A stretch of 34,489 nt of DNA from Candidatus Desulfosporosinus infrequens (GTDB lineage: Bacteria; Bacillota; Desulfitobacteriia; Desulfitobacteriales; Desulfitobacteriaceae), in contig OMOF01000026.1 in assembly GCA_900290375.1 (NCBI GenBank), positions 1 through 34,489 of the forward strand, written 5' to 3'. The notes beneath the pieces are model-generated. The model was not told where the DNA came from and did no database searches. It saw only the letters and a program-made list of their open reading frames with translations. The translations under genes and the position numbers were made by a program. Below, piece after piece: positions 16,689 to 24,658 of this stretch. How positions within the stretch are numbered: the first letter of the stretch is position 1; each line of letters opens with the position of its first letter.

Positions 16689-17131
16689 TCCCGCAAAGTT
16701 CCTCCTACTGGTCAGTTTGTCTGAGTTAAGTTATCCGTTTCGGTAGAATGTTAATCAAAATCAAAGAAATTGAGTTCAGAATTCAGGTGATGTGATTTAC
16801 AACCTTAACGTTGCTTTCTCTGTAGGGGCTGTTGTCAGATTAACCCCAGTTAGATGTTAAGTTATCGGATGAAATAGTGGAAGATTTGTCAAGATTAGTT
16901 TCCTTACCTTAAACTTGGTTTTTGACTGGTTTAGTTTCAGTTTAGGTCACCGTATTGCTTCCTTACTGGTTTAGTTGTTCCGAGCGTATTTTATCTACTA
17001 GTTTGTTTAGCTGTAAGGCGTATTTTCTACAGACCTAGGTTACTCCGGTTAATAATAGTTTAGTAAAGATTGGTTTGGTGAAGATTAATCTCGAGCCGTG
17101 TATCCATTAATTCTGGAGGGACTTTGCGGGA
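16689..17131 (+). ncRNA. Candidate large structured RNA closed by a 17-bp long-range stem
   Basis: TCCCGCAAAGTTCCTCC at 16689-16705 is complementary over all 17 positions (one G-U) to 17115-17131, 443 bases across, and a terminator follows at 17150. Inside are local hairpins such as CCG-TTT-CGG, CAAC/GTTG, GGGG/CCCC (16825-16828 with 16843-16846) and CTGTA/TACAG (17011-17015 with 17028-17032). There are also direct repeats: ACTGGTTTAGTT at 16925 and 16965, and a GCGTATTTT(A)TCTAC word at 16984 and 17018. The strand is T- and G-rich and has no open frame of 60 codons. It may be transcribed from the 16467 promoter by read-through or from its own. It resembles large ornate RNAs (OLE, ROOL, GOLLD) only in size and layout. 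Confidence 0.5.
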
Positions 17132-17149
17132 TTCAATTTAGATTTTAAA

Positions 17150-17180
17150 GGCCACTCATTGAAAATGAGGGGTCTTTTCT
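17150..17180 (+). terminator. Intrinsic terminator after the large RNA candidate
   Basis: GGCC-A-CTCATT (17150-17160) pairs with AATGAG-G-GGTC (17164-17174), followed by TTTTCTTTT. It has no coding gene upstream within a kilobase. Confidence 0.75.
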
Positions 17181-17312
17181 TTTGGCGAAAAGACTTTGAC
17201 TGAATATTGAATGAAGGATGAGTTAAAGGATATTCTGAATTAAAGGGCGAAGTAATAAAATATATACAATATATACATTTGGAAACGATTTTTCCGAGAG
17301 AAGGTGAATTTT

Positions 17313-18380
17313 TTGAACAACGCGCAAATGCAGAATGCGAGAGAATTTCTCAGTCTCTTATCAAGTGGCTCAGGGGTTTCTGGTTATGAAGTTTCGATCG
17401 CTTCCTTGGTTAGAGAACGTTTTATTATGCTTACTGATGAAGTGTATAGCGATACGTTTGGCAATGTTTATGCTCTGAAAAAAGGCAAGAGCCTAAGTTG
17501 TAAAAAAATTATGTTAGCTGCTCATATAGATGAAATTGGTCTTATCGTAAATACAATTGATCCTCGTGGTTTTTTGCATTTTACATCCATTGGTGGGGTA
17601 GACCAGCGAACCCTCCTCTCCCAAGAAGTGCTCATTCATGGACGTCAGGTTATCCCCGGAATTATTGGTGCCTTGCCTCCCCACTTGCTCAAAAATGATG
17701 ACTCGGATCAAGCAGTTAAGATGGAAGACCTAGCTATTGATGTCGGACTTTCTCCCGCAAAGATTAATGAGGTTATTCAAGTAGGAGATATAATTACCCT
17801 TAAACGTGAAACGTATCCCTTACTCAATAACGTGATGGCGGGGAAATCGTTCGATGATCGGGCTGGGGTTGTAGTGATGATGGTTTGTCTGGAAGAACTC
17901 TCTCGCCTTCAGCATACTCACGATGTCATTGCGGTGGCTACGACACAAGAAGAAGTAGGAGTTCGGGGAGCACGTACCAGTGCTTATACGCTTAATCCAG
18001 ATCTCGCAGTGGCTATTGATGTAACCCACGCGAGTACCCCAGATACTAAGGGTCAAGTCACCATTGAATTGGGTAAGGGACCTGCCGTGGCTTTCGGTCC
18101 CAATATTCATCCTGCTATCTTCCGTCATTTTTCAGAAACTGCCCAAGAGCATCGTTTGTCCATTCAGATTGAACCGATCCCAGGAGCATCTAGAACGGAT
18201 GCTTGGGCTATACAGGTATCCCAAGCAGGTATTCCTACTGGCCTTATCTCTCTTCCCTTACGCTATATGCATACTTCTGTGGAAACTCTTGATATGCAAG
18301 ATGTCCTTGATACTGGAAAATTACTGGCTCGTTTTATCTCCTCCTTACCAGATGATTTGGAGGGATTTTTATGTTATTAA
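17313..18380 (+). CDS. M42 family metallo-aminopeptidase (first of three)
   Basis: A protein of about 355 residues of the M42 (TET aminopeptidase/glutamyl aminopeptidase, also annotated endoglucanase) family: cytosolic, di-metal, usually a dodecameric peptidase acting on small peptides. The ligands are visible: His and Asp in AAHIDEIG, the bridging Asp in FDDRAG, the catalytic and ligand Glu pair in TTQEEVG, Asp in AIDVTHAS and the last His in RYMHTS. GTG 17304 overlaps the ribosome binding site AGAAGG (17299-17304), so TTG 17313 is the better start. It overlaps the next gene by ten bases. Confidence 0.93.
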   Translation: MNNAQMQNAREFLSLLSSGSGVSGYEVSIASLVRERFIMLTDEVYSDTFGNVYALKKGKSLSCKKIMLAAHIDEIGLIVNTIDPRGFLHFTSIGGVDQRTLLSQEVLIHGRQVIPGIIGALPPHLLKNDDSDQAVKMEDLAIDVGLSPAKINEVIQVGDIITLKRETYPLLNNVMAGKSFDDRAGVVVMMVCLEELSRLQHTHDVIAVATTQEEVGVRGARTSAYTLNPDLAVAIDVTHASTPDTKGQVTIELGKGPAVAFGPNIHPAIFRHFSETAQEHRLSIQIEPIPGASRTDAWAIQVSQAGIPTGLISLPLRYMHTSVETLDMQDVLDTGKLLARFISSLPDDLEGFLCY

Positions 18381-19417
18381 AGTGTCTTAGTGAATTAAAT
18401 GGTACTTCAGGCGCCGAATCCCTTGTCCGTAATTTCTTGCGACAACAAATCGAACCCTTTGTCGAGACAATCACAATTGATAAAATCGGAAATTTGATTG
18501 CTACGAAAAACAGACGACTTTCTGGTCCCAAGGTTATGATTACCGCTCATATGGACGAAGTAGCGTTGATGGTCACCGATATAACTAGCGACGGTTATCT
18601 TAAGTTTCGGCCAGTTGGTGGCATTGACGCTCGAATTCTCGTCTCAAAACCAGTCCGAATTAACGAATCCCTCGTCGGGGTCATCGGAGCGAAAGCCATT
18701 CATTTACAAAAACGTCGAGAACGTCAAAAGGCATTGCCCATTGACCAGCTTTATATAGATATCGGAGCTAAATCCAAAGAAGAGGCTTCCAGTAAGGTAA
18801 AGTTGGGCGACTATGCCTATTTCATGACAAAATTCGAGCCTTTCGGAGAGGGTCTTTACAAAGGAAAGGCCTTTGATGACCGGGTAGGGTGTGCCATCTT
18901 AGCGGAGCTTCTGCAACGGGACTATGATTTTCCTTTAGTCGCTGCATTTACAGTGCAAGAGGAGGTAGGCCTCCGAGGTGCCAAGGTCGCAGCGTATCAC
19001 CTTGCGCCGGATTTTGCCATTGTCATCGAGGGAACGGTAGCAGCAGATGTGTCAGATCGCGACGAAGAGGGCTGGGTTACAGAGTTAGGCAAAGGACCTG
19101 CTTGCTCGCTGATGGATAAAACAACCCTTTACAGTCCCAAGCTTATTAAATGGGTGACAGACTTAGCCCAGCAACAGGGAATTCCGCTACAGTTTCGGCG
19201 CGGAACCAGCGGCGGAAATGACGCTGGTCCTATTCATGTGAGCAAAGCGGGAATCCCAACGATTGTCTTAAGTGTACCGTGTCGCTACATTCATTCCTTG
19301 GCTTCGATTATCTCCGAAAAGGATTATGCCGCTTGTCTTAACCTAGTAGATGAACTATTAAAGGACCTCCCGCGTATGCTTGGGGTTAGCTCAATCGATA
19401 AGGAGGAAAACGTGTGA
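18371..19417 (+). CDS. M42 family metallo-aminopeptidase (second of three)
   Basis: A 348-residue paralogue of the preceding gene. Motifs are TAHMDEVA, FDDRVG, TVQEEVGLRGA and RYIHS. The fourth ligand position is Glu (VIEGTVAAD) where the flanking paralogues have Asp, a replacement also possible within the family. It carries an insertion-like DRDEEGWVTELG segment and a distinct GTSGGNDAG segment. GGAGGG six bases before ATG 18371 sets the start. It overlaps the neighbours on both sides, so the three are translated as one operon. Confidence 0.93.
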   Translation: MLLKCLSELNGTSGAESLVRNFLRQQIEPFVETITIDKIGNLIATKNRRLSGPKVMITAHMDEVALMVTDITSDGYLKFRPVGGIDARILVSKPVRINESLVGVIGAKAIHLQKRRERQKALPIDQLYIDIGAKSKEEASSKVKLGDYAYFMTKFEPFGEGLYKGKAFDDRVGCAILAELLQRDYDFPLVAAFTVQEEVGLRGAKVAAYHLAPDFAIVIEGTVAADVSDRDEEGWVTELGKGPACSLMDKTTLYSPKLIKWVTDLAQQQGIPLQFRRGTSGGNDAGPIHVSKAGIPTIVLSVPCRYIHSLASIISEKDYAACLNLVDELLKDLPRMLGVSSIDKEENV

Positions 19418-20412
19418 TGGATCTGGATTATGCAATGCTTGGACACTTAACCCAGATATTTGGCCCGTCCGGTTCCGAAGAGCGGGTCGCGGATTTTATC
19501 TCCGCCCTTCTTAGCCCTTACTGTGACGAACTGAAAACGGACATCTTAGGGAATCTTATTGTCATGCGTCATGGGACTGGTAAGAAAATTATGGTGGCTA
19601 CTCATATGGACGAAATCGGGTTGATGATCACCCATATTGATAAACAAGGGTTTCTACGGTTCACTCCTCTTGGCGGAGTACGTATTCCTTACCTAGTCGG
19701 TCAAAGAGTCCAGCTTAGCAAGGGCAGGATCGGAACGATCGGAGTTGAAAAATTAGACAAAATCGGGGATTACAAGCTTGATAAGCTCTATCTCGATATT
19801 GGTGTAGCATCTCGGAAAGAAGCGGAACAGTTCGTCTGCATAGGGGAAACGGCGGTTTTTGTCGGAAATTTCATAGAATCTGGATCTCGAATAATTTCCA
19901 AAGCTCTAGATGACCGCATTGGTTGCTTTGTAGCGATGGAAGCACTCAAACGAACGAAGTCCACTCATGAATTGGCGTTTGTCTTTACCGTGCAGGAAGA
20001 AATTGGGACTCGTGGTGCCCAAACGGCTGCCTATGCTCTCGAACCTGACTTAGCCATTGCCGTGGATGTAACACTTACCGGGGATACCCCCAAAGCGCAT
20101 CCTATGTCCGTAGAACTAGGAAGTGGGGTGGGGATTAAGGTCTTAGACCACTCCATGATAACCTCTCCTCAAATTAAGCGTTGGATGGCCGCTGTTGCCA
20201 CGGACCTCAATATTCCTTTCCAATGGGAGGTTTTAGAGTACGGGGGAACAGATTCTGGAGCGATTCATTTGTCTCGGGGAGGGGTGCCCTCAGGAGTGCT
20301 TTCGATTCCCACGCGCTATGTTCACAGCCCCGCCGAAATGCTTGACAAACGGGATGTGGAAGCTGCTGTAGATTTATTAGTGGCTCTGTTAGAACGCCCT
20401 ACAGAATTATAG
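19414..20412 (+). CDS. M42 family metallo-aminopeptidase (third of three)
   Basis: A 332-residue paralogue with all metal-binding motifs: ATHMDEIG, LDDRIG (Leu replaces the usual Phe), TVQEEIGTRGA, AVDVTLTGD and RYVHS. GGAGG at 19402-19406 serves either GTG 19414 or ATG 19417; both are in frame. It is the last gene of the tandem triplet. A CGCCGAC/GTCGGCG hairpin (20433-20467) lies downstream but has no T run on this strand. Confidence 0.93.
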   Translation: MMDLDYAMLGHLTQIFGPSGSEERVADFISALLSPYCDELKTDILGNLIVMRHGTGKKIMVATHMDEIGLMITHIDKQGFLRFTPLGGVRIPYLVGQRVQLSKGRIGTIGVEKLDKIGDYKLDKLYLDIGVASRKEAEQFVCIGETAVFVGNFIESGSRIISKALDDRIGCFVAMEALKRTKSTHELAFVFTVQEEIGTRGAQTAAYALEPDLAIAVDVTLTGDTPKAHPMSVELGSGVGIKVLDHSMITSPQIKRWMAAVATDLNIPFQWEVLEYGGTDSGAIHLSRGGVPSGVLSIPTRYVHSPAEMLDKRDVEAAVDLLVALLERPTEL

Positions 20413-20475
20413 AAGAGACCGAACTCGAAGTTCGCCGACTGAGGCGCAACATGTTTCTTGGTCGGCGGAAGGCAA

Positions 20476-20509
20476 AAGCAAAATTCCTCCCCACTAAAGA
20501 AGGAGGAAT
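20476..20509 (-). terminator. Terminator of the DsrK/HdrD-like gene
   Basis: On the minus strand ATTCCTCC (20509-20502) pairs with GGAGGAAT (20490-20483) and is followed by TTTGCTTTTGCC. It lies 36 bases beyond the stop codon of the minus-strand gene. Confidence 0.65.
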
Positions 20510-20544
20510 GCTATAATTTGTGATTCTTATAATTAAATGGGCTA

Positions 20545-22158
20545 TTATTCCAAAAACTCCATAAACGGTTTTTTCATACTCACAAGTGCATTCACCATTA
20601 GTTCCACTAAACCACCATACTGAACATTAAATTTATCCGTCGCCTCGTAGAACTCCAGTATATCTCGAATAGCTCCTTTGCAATTAGAACAAGGTGCGCA
20701 GACATATTTAGGTATGTTGACGTTTTCCATGGTATCCTGAAAGGCACCAAGGATCTGGTTAAATTTCATCCGAGAACTAATTTTATTTCTCCATTCAGAA
20801 AAATTCATGGAATTCGTAATCGCGAAACCACCACCACCACCACAGCAGTAATTGTCGACTCCATGGGGAGTCATTTCTCTAAACTGAGGGCAAATAGCTT
20901 TTAAGACATTCCGTTGAGGTTCGACAATCCCCATTCCCCGAACATAATTACAAGGATCATGCAGCGTCACAGGGAAATTATTTTTACTGGGATCGAACTT
21001 TAAACGTTTGCTCTGGACCATATCCCAAAGCAGAGGCAGACAGCTTTCCACGGGGATCTTAGCTTCTCCATAGGTCATGCGATCCCCTACAATTATCGAA
21101 GCTTTATGGGCATGCCCACACTCAGCGATCATTATGCGGTTAACTCCTAATTCTTTAGCAACTTTCATTTGCAACACGGCTAGCGATTTTGCTTGAAAAT
21201 CATCATACCAGATGCCATAATTTACATTGTCATAGCCCGCAATTTCACTACTGAGGGTCCAATTTATTCCAGCTGCTTCGAAGAGAATGGCAAAAGCAAT
21301 GGGGTTTTCTGGCCAGGCCATGTACTCGCCCGCATTATGAAGCAGAAGGATATCGGCACCTTTTTTGTCCATCGGAAATTTGATCTTCAAACCATATTTT
21401 TCTTCCATATCCTCTTCTAAAAACTCAATCGTATCTAAGAAAGCCGGTTTGCTAACTCCCGTAGACGAACCTGTTTTGAGCTGCAGCACGGTACCTTTGG
21501 TATGCAGGGGAAGCGGAGCAATGCCCAGCTCTTGGCTGAAGACTTTACGAATCTCTTTTGTGAGAATAGCGTTATCTAAGCCTAGTGGGCAAGTCTGAGC
21601 ACAACGGCGGCAAAGATTGCAGCGATAGGCTAATTCTCCAAGTCGAGCAATCGTTTCCCAGTTCACATCAATATCGGCTCCGACAAAAGCGCCGAACAAC
21701 CTTCCGCTTTTGGTAAAATACTTCTTTAGAATTTTTCGAAGAACTTCAGAACGGAAAATGGGACGGTATAACTCGTTTTTGCCGGATGCTTCGTAAATAT
21801 GACAAGCTTCTGAACACGTATTGCATTTTGCGCAATATTCGAAGGACAATAAGAGCGGTTGAAGTATACCATTGTTGGCATCAGAAAAGATCTTCTCTAA
21901 GCCAGTAAGGAACTTACGGACAAATTCATCCTCTTCCGCTTTAGTCTGTGGGCGGATTAAGGTATCGAGACCAACGTAGCCATCTAAAGAAGTACAAAAT
22001 TTTTCTTGCCAGGCAGGCTTAGGGTCCGTTAGTGGTGGTTCCATGCCGGGTTTATCATAAGGCGGTAACAAAGGCATCAGCTGTTCGGGTTCGAGTTTGA
22101 TCAATTGCTTATCCGGGCGTCCCATATCACTTGGACGTAAATCTTTTTGATTTATCAT
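20545..22158 (-). CDS. DsrK/HdrD-like iron-sulfur oxidoreductase with CCG domain
   Basis: A 537-residue soluble protein. A first [4Fe-4S] site is CxxCxxCxxxC at residues 109-119, lacking the usual Pro after the last Cys. A second, at 180-190, does end in CP. The C-terminal half holds a CCG-type cluster-binding domain: HDPC, then CCGGGGG, then CAPCSNCKG. This layout is that of HdrD, DsrK and related thiol/disulfide-linked electron-transfer subunits. No membrane cytochrome partner (HdrE/DsrM type) is adjacent, so its electron donor is unknown. ATG 22158, eight bases after AGAGGAG, is preferred over an upstream GTG (22179). Its promoter shares a 17-base element with the divergent DUF5320 gene. 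Confidence 0.85.
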   Translation of the reverse strand: MINQKDLRPSDMGRPDKQLIKLEPEQLMPLLPPYDKPGMEPPLTDPKPAWQEKFCTSLDGYVGLDTLIRPQTKAEEDEFVRKFLTGLEKIFSDANNGILQPLLLSFEYCAKCNTCSEACHIYEASGKNELYRPIFRSEVLRKILKKYFTKSGRLFGAFVGADIDVNWETIARLGELAYRCNLCRRCAQTCPLGLDNAILTKEIRKVFSQELGIAPLPLHTKGTVLQLKTGSSTGVSKPAFLDTIEFLEEDMEEKYGLKIKFPMDKKGADILLLHNAGEYMAWPENPIAFAILFEAAGINWTLSSEIAGYDNVNYGIWYDDFQAKSLAVLQMKVAKELGVNRIMIAECGHAHKASIIVGDRMTYGEAKIPVESCLPLLWDMVQSKRLKFDPSKNNFPVTLHDPCNYVRGMGIVEPQRNVLKAICPQFREMTPHGVDNYCCGGGGGFAITNSMNFSEWRNKISSRMKFNQILGAFQDTMENVNIPKYVCAPCSNCKGAIRDILEFYEATDKFNVQYGGLVELMVNALVSMKKPFMEFLE

Positions 22159-22329
22159 ATTTAGCTCTCCTCTTTCCACAAAGTTAACTCTTAGACCTTT
22201 GTAGTTATTCCTTGGGGTGCGTCGGTTGCCTTATTATGAAGGAAATAAAAAGATGTAGTCGTACTAGCCGTCTTCTCTAGCCTGTTCAGTGCCCCCTTTT
22301 AGTTATTGACATATGCCTATTAAATCATA

Positions 22330-22357
22330 ATTATACCCTCTTGTGAACATATGTCAA
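22330..22357 (-). promoter_or_regulatory. Promoter of the DsrK/HdrD-like gene
   Basis: On the minus strand TTGACA (22357-22352) and TATAAT (22335-22330) are separated by 16 bases. The -35 box lies inside the shared 17-base element at 22344-22360. Confidence 0.75.
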
Positions 22358-22360
22358 TAA
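22344..22360 (-). promoter_or_regulatory. Putative operator, copy facing the DsrK/HdrD-like gene
   Basis: TTATTGACATATGTTCA on the minus strand, identical over 17 bases to 22452-22468 on the plus strand. The core TTGACATATGTTCA is a near palindrome. A partial copy, TTATTGACATATG, lies at 22303-22315 (plus). The 17 bases cover the -35 box, so a bound regulator would block or assist polymerase directly. Confidence 0.55.
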
Positions 22361-22451
22361 CTAATTATTGATAGCACCTATTCATTGTGAATATGACAAT
22401 GATTGGTTAAAGAACTGTTAAACGTCGGGAAATAAAAGAGGAAGATATTAA

Positions 22452-22482
22452 TTATTGACATATGTTCAAAACGATATATAAT
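22452..22482 (+). promoter_or_regulatory. Promoter plus putative operator of the DUF5320-DUF134 genes
   Basis: TTGACA 22455-22460, a 16-base spacer, then TATAAT 22477-22482. The -35 region (22452-22468) repeats exactly the 17-base element of the divergent promoter. A degenerate reverse copy (GTCAATAA, 22501-22508) lies just after the expected start point. Confidence 0.7.
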
Positions 22483-22528
22483 GAAAACCATAAAAGCATA
22501 GTCAATAATTAATGAGGGGGTAATGAAC

Positions 22529-22774
22529 ATGCCAAAAGGAGATGGAACTGGTCCAATGGCCCGCGGAGTGACGAATGGAAGAGGTTTAGGTATTTGCAAT
22601 AGAGCAAATGCTGTTAGAGCTGGTACTGGTTTAGGACTAGGGAACAGAAGAGGGTGTGGAAATTCCGTAGCTGATCCAACAGGATCTAAAACACCAAAAG
22701 AATTGCTACAAAAGCAAAAAGAGCTGCTTGAAAACAAGCTTGATAGCATTAGCAAGCAATTAGAGAGTCTATAA
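22529..22774 (+). CDS. DUF5320-type small Gly/Met-rich protein
   Basis: An 81-residue protein beginning MPKGDGTGPM and continuing with Gly-rich GRGLGICNRANA and GLGLGNRRGCGN, each with one Cys. It ends in an amphipathic coiled coil (about residues 52-81). The pattern is that of DUF5320 proteins, found in anaerobes next to NifX/NifB-like dinitrogenase-cofactor proteins and Mrp-type ATPases; biochemical function is unknown. ATG 22523 lies only two bases after the GAGGGGG tract; ATG 22529 has proper spacing and gives the family N-terminus. It shares a unit with the DUF134 gene. Confidence 0.85.
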   Translation: MPKGDGTGPMARGVTNGRGLGICNRANAVRAGTGLGLGNRRGCGNSVADPTGSKTPKELLQKQKELLENKLDSISKQLESL

Positions 22775-22778
22775 GAGT

Positions 22779-22821
22779 CAGCAAAAGTGGCAGGGGGACC
22801 CTCCTCCTGTTACTTTTGCTG
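22779..22821 (+). other. Intercistronic hairpin between DUF5320 and DUF134 genes
   Basis: CAGCAAAAGT (22779-22788) and ACTTTTGCTG (22812-22821) form a perfect 10-bp stem. Inside is a second G-rich/C-rich stem, CAGG-GGGA/CTCC-TCCTG. No T run follows, so it looks more like an mRNA stability or attenuation element than a terminator. Confidence 0.5.
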
Positions 22822-22841
22822 TAAGTTGGGGTGAATGAATT

Positions 22842-23225
22842 ATGCCAAGACCAAGAAAATGGAGAAAAGTGTGTTGCTTGCCGGAAAATAATCAATTTGG
22901 ACCACTGAACCCCTCGTTTAAGCAAGAAATGTTTATTACTATGTCGGTTGATGAATATGAAACGATACGGCTCATTGACATAGAAGGCTATACGCAGGAA
23001 GAGTGTGCAGATCAAATGCATATCGCACGCACAAGCGTTCAGCGTACTTATAATGATGCGAGAAGAAAACTTGCCGAGTCTCTAGTTAACGGAAAAGTGC
23101 TCAGGATTGAAGGTGGGGATTACAAACTTTGTGACGGCCAGGAAAAATCATGTGGTGGTGGCGGTTGTCGCAGGCATAAATGTGGCAGAAGCACTGGTGA
23201 AGAGGATAATGGAGATGAGCCTTAA
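22842..23225 (+). CDS. DUF134 family DNA-binding protein
   Basis: A 127-residue protein of the UPF0251/DUF134 family. It begins [16 protein letters not shown] helix-turn-helix resembling sigma-70 region 4 ([28 protein letters not shown]) spans about residues 47-80. A Cys-rich tail ([18 protein letters not shown]) follows, which could bind a metal or cluster. The family often accompanies DUF5320 and NifX-like genes and is presumed regulatory. It is the best local candidate to bind the duplicated 17-base element upstream (inference). ATG 22842 is preceded by GGGGTGA. Confidence 0.88.
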   Translation: MPRPRKWRKVCCLPENNQFGPLNPSFKQEMFITMSVDEYETIRLIDIEGYTQEECADQMHIARTSVQRTYNDARRKLAESLVNGKVLRIEGGDYKLCDGQEKSCGGGGCRRHKCGRSTGEEDNGDEP

Positions 23226-23251
23226 TATAATCGAAGAGATTGTTATAAACA

Positions 23252-23283
23252 AAAACCGCATCTATTTGCCGAGATGCGGTTTT
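23252..23283. terminator. Bidirectional terminator between DUF134 gene and thiC
   Basis: AAAACCGCATCT (23252-23263) pairs with AGATGCGGTTTT (23272-23283) over an eight-base loop, giving T runs on both strands. It serves the converging DUF134 and thiC transcripts. Confidence 0.88.
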
Positions 23284-23298
23284 GTCATGTCATTAGAT

Positions 23299-24576
23299 CT
23301 ATTTATTCATAACCCGGTTCATGAGGCGCATCGAACACATTTCTCCGCACATGGTGCAGCTGTCCTGATGCTCAGGGGCGGACTCTTTGCGATAGCGCTC
23401 CGGTTTTTCTCGGTCCAAGGCAAGGCCAAACATTTTCTCCCAATCCATAACTTGGCGGGCTTGGCTCATCTTCCGATCCCAGTCGGCAGCTCCGGGTATC
23501 CCTTTGGCGATATCTGCGGCATGCGCGGCGATCTTGACCGCTATAATCCCTTCGCGCACGTCGTTTAAAGTGGGCAGACGAAGGTGTTCTGCCGGTGTCA
23601 CATAGCAGAGAAAATCTGCCCCTGCCGAGGCGGCTAAAGCTCCGCCGATCGCACTGGTGATGTGATCGTAACCGGGCGCTATGTCAGTGACCAACGGTCC
23701 TAAGATGTAAAAGGGCGCACCGTGACAAAGTTTTTTGGCCAACTGGACATTAGCCACAACTTCATTCAGGGGAACGTGGCCCGGTCCTTCAATCATGACT
23801 TGAACATTCCGTTGCCAAGCCCTTTGGGTTAATTCTCCGAGGACAATCAATTCCGAAATTTGAGCTCCGTCTGTGGCATCGGCGATGCTGCCTGGTCGGC
23901 AGGCATCCCCTAGGCTTAAGGTTACATCGTATTCGGCGCAGATATCGAGGAGGTCATCAAAATATTCGTAAAAAGGGTTTTCCTGCCCGGTTAATTTCAT
24001 CCAGGCATACAGTAAGGACCCACCCCGGGAGACGATGTTGGTGACGCGGGAGGTCTGCTGGAAGTGACGGGCGGTTTCCCGGTTGATGCCGGCGTGGATG
24101 GTGACAAAATCAACGCCATCTCGGGCGTGCTGTTCTACCACGGCTAAAAACTCTTGGGGTGTAATGTCTTCTAATTTCTTATCTAAATAACCAAGGGCAT
24201 CATACATAGGAACCGTCCCAATCATGGCGGGGGACATTGCGATGAGGCGGTGGCGGAATTCGACAGTTTTACCGTAGTTGCTGAGATCCATTATCCCTTC
24301 CGCTTTCATATCCAGAGCCATACGTACTTTGGCCAGCTCGCTATCCAGGTTGGCACACTCCGGAGAAATCCCCAAATTGACGTTAATCTTCGTCTTAAGC
24401 CCCAGACCAACACCCTCCGGACTTAAAGAGGTGTGATTGCGGTTAGCGGGGATGGCAATTCTGCCCGCCGCCACCCGGAGCCTGATTTCTTCAGCAGTCA
24501 GGCTTTCTTTAGCAGCGACCGTTTGCATGGCCGCTGTGATAACTCCGTTTTTAGCTTGTTCCATCTGTGTACTCAT
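23299..24576 (-). CDS. thiC: Phosphomethylpyrimidine synthase ThiC
   Basis: A 425-residue radical-SAM enzyme converting aminoimidazole ribotide to HMP-phosphate. The short form seen in clostridia lacks the long N-terminal extension of proteobacterial Thi[11 protein letters not shown] near the N-terminus, [22 protein letters not shown] and [22 protein letters not shown] are family segments. The C-terminal cluster motif reads CTMCGEMC (CX2CX3C), one residue shorter than the CX2CX4C usually quoted. It is the last gene of the minus-strand thiamine operon, 82 bases after thiE. AAAGAG upstream of ATG is a weak ribosome binding site. Confidence 0.95.
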   Translation of the reverse strand: MSTQMEQAKNGVITAAMQTVAAKESLTAEEIRLRVAAGRIAIPANRNHTSLSPEGVGLGLKTKINVNLGISPECANLDSELAKVRMALDMKAEGIMDLSNYGKTVEFRHRLIAMSPAMIGTVPMYDALGYLDKKLEDITPQEFLAVVEQHARDGVDFVTIHAGINRETARHFQQTSRVTNIVSRGGSLLYAWMKLTGQENPFYEYFDDLLDICAEYDVTLSLGDACRPGSIADATDGAQISELIVLGELTQRAWQRNVQVMIEGPGHVPLNEVVANVQLAKKLCHGAPFYILGPLVTDIAPGYDHITSAIGGALAASAGADFLCYVTPAEHLRLPTLNDVREGIIAVKIAAHAADIAKGIPGAADWDRKMSQARQVMDWEKMFGLALDREKPERYRKESAPEHQDSCTMCGEMCSMRLMNRVMNK

Positions 24577-24658
24577 TGAATCACACTCTTTCTCTATACT
24601 TCATACTGTGCTTAGGTTTGTGTTTACGCAGGTAGGATGGGAAGTTTTGTTGCCTAGT

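Noticed and set aside
17091-17131. Group II intron domain V suggested by GAGCCGTGTA near 17093
   Set aside because: The expected 34-nt domain V hairpin with its GAAA loop and closing strand is absent.
23107-23568. A 153-codon plus-strand frame overlapping the DUF134 gene end and the thiC 3' end
   Set aside because: It crosses the bidirectional terminator, has no ribosome binding site, and is antisense to well-conserved thiC codons.
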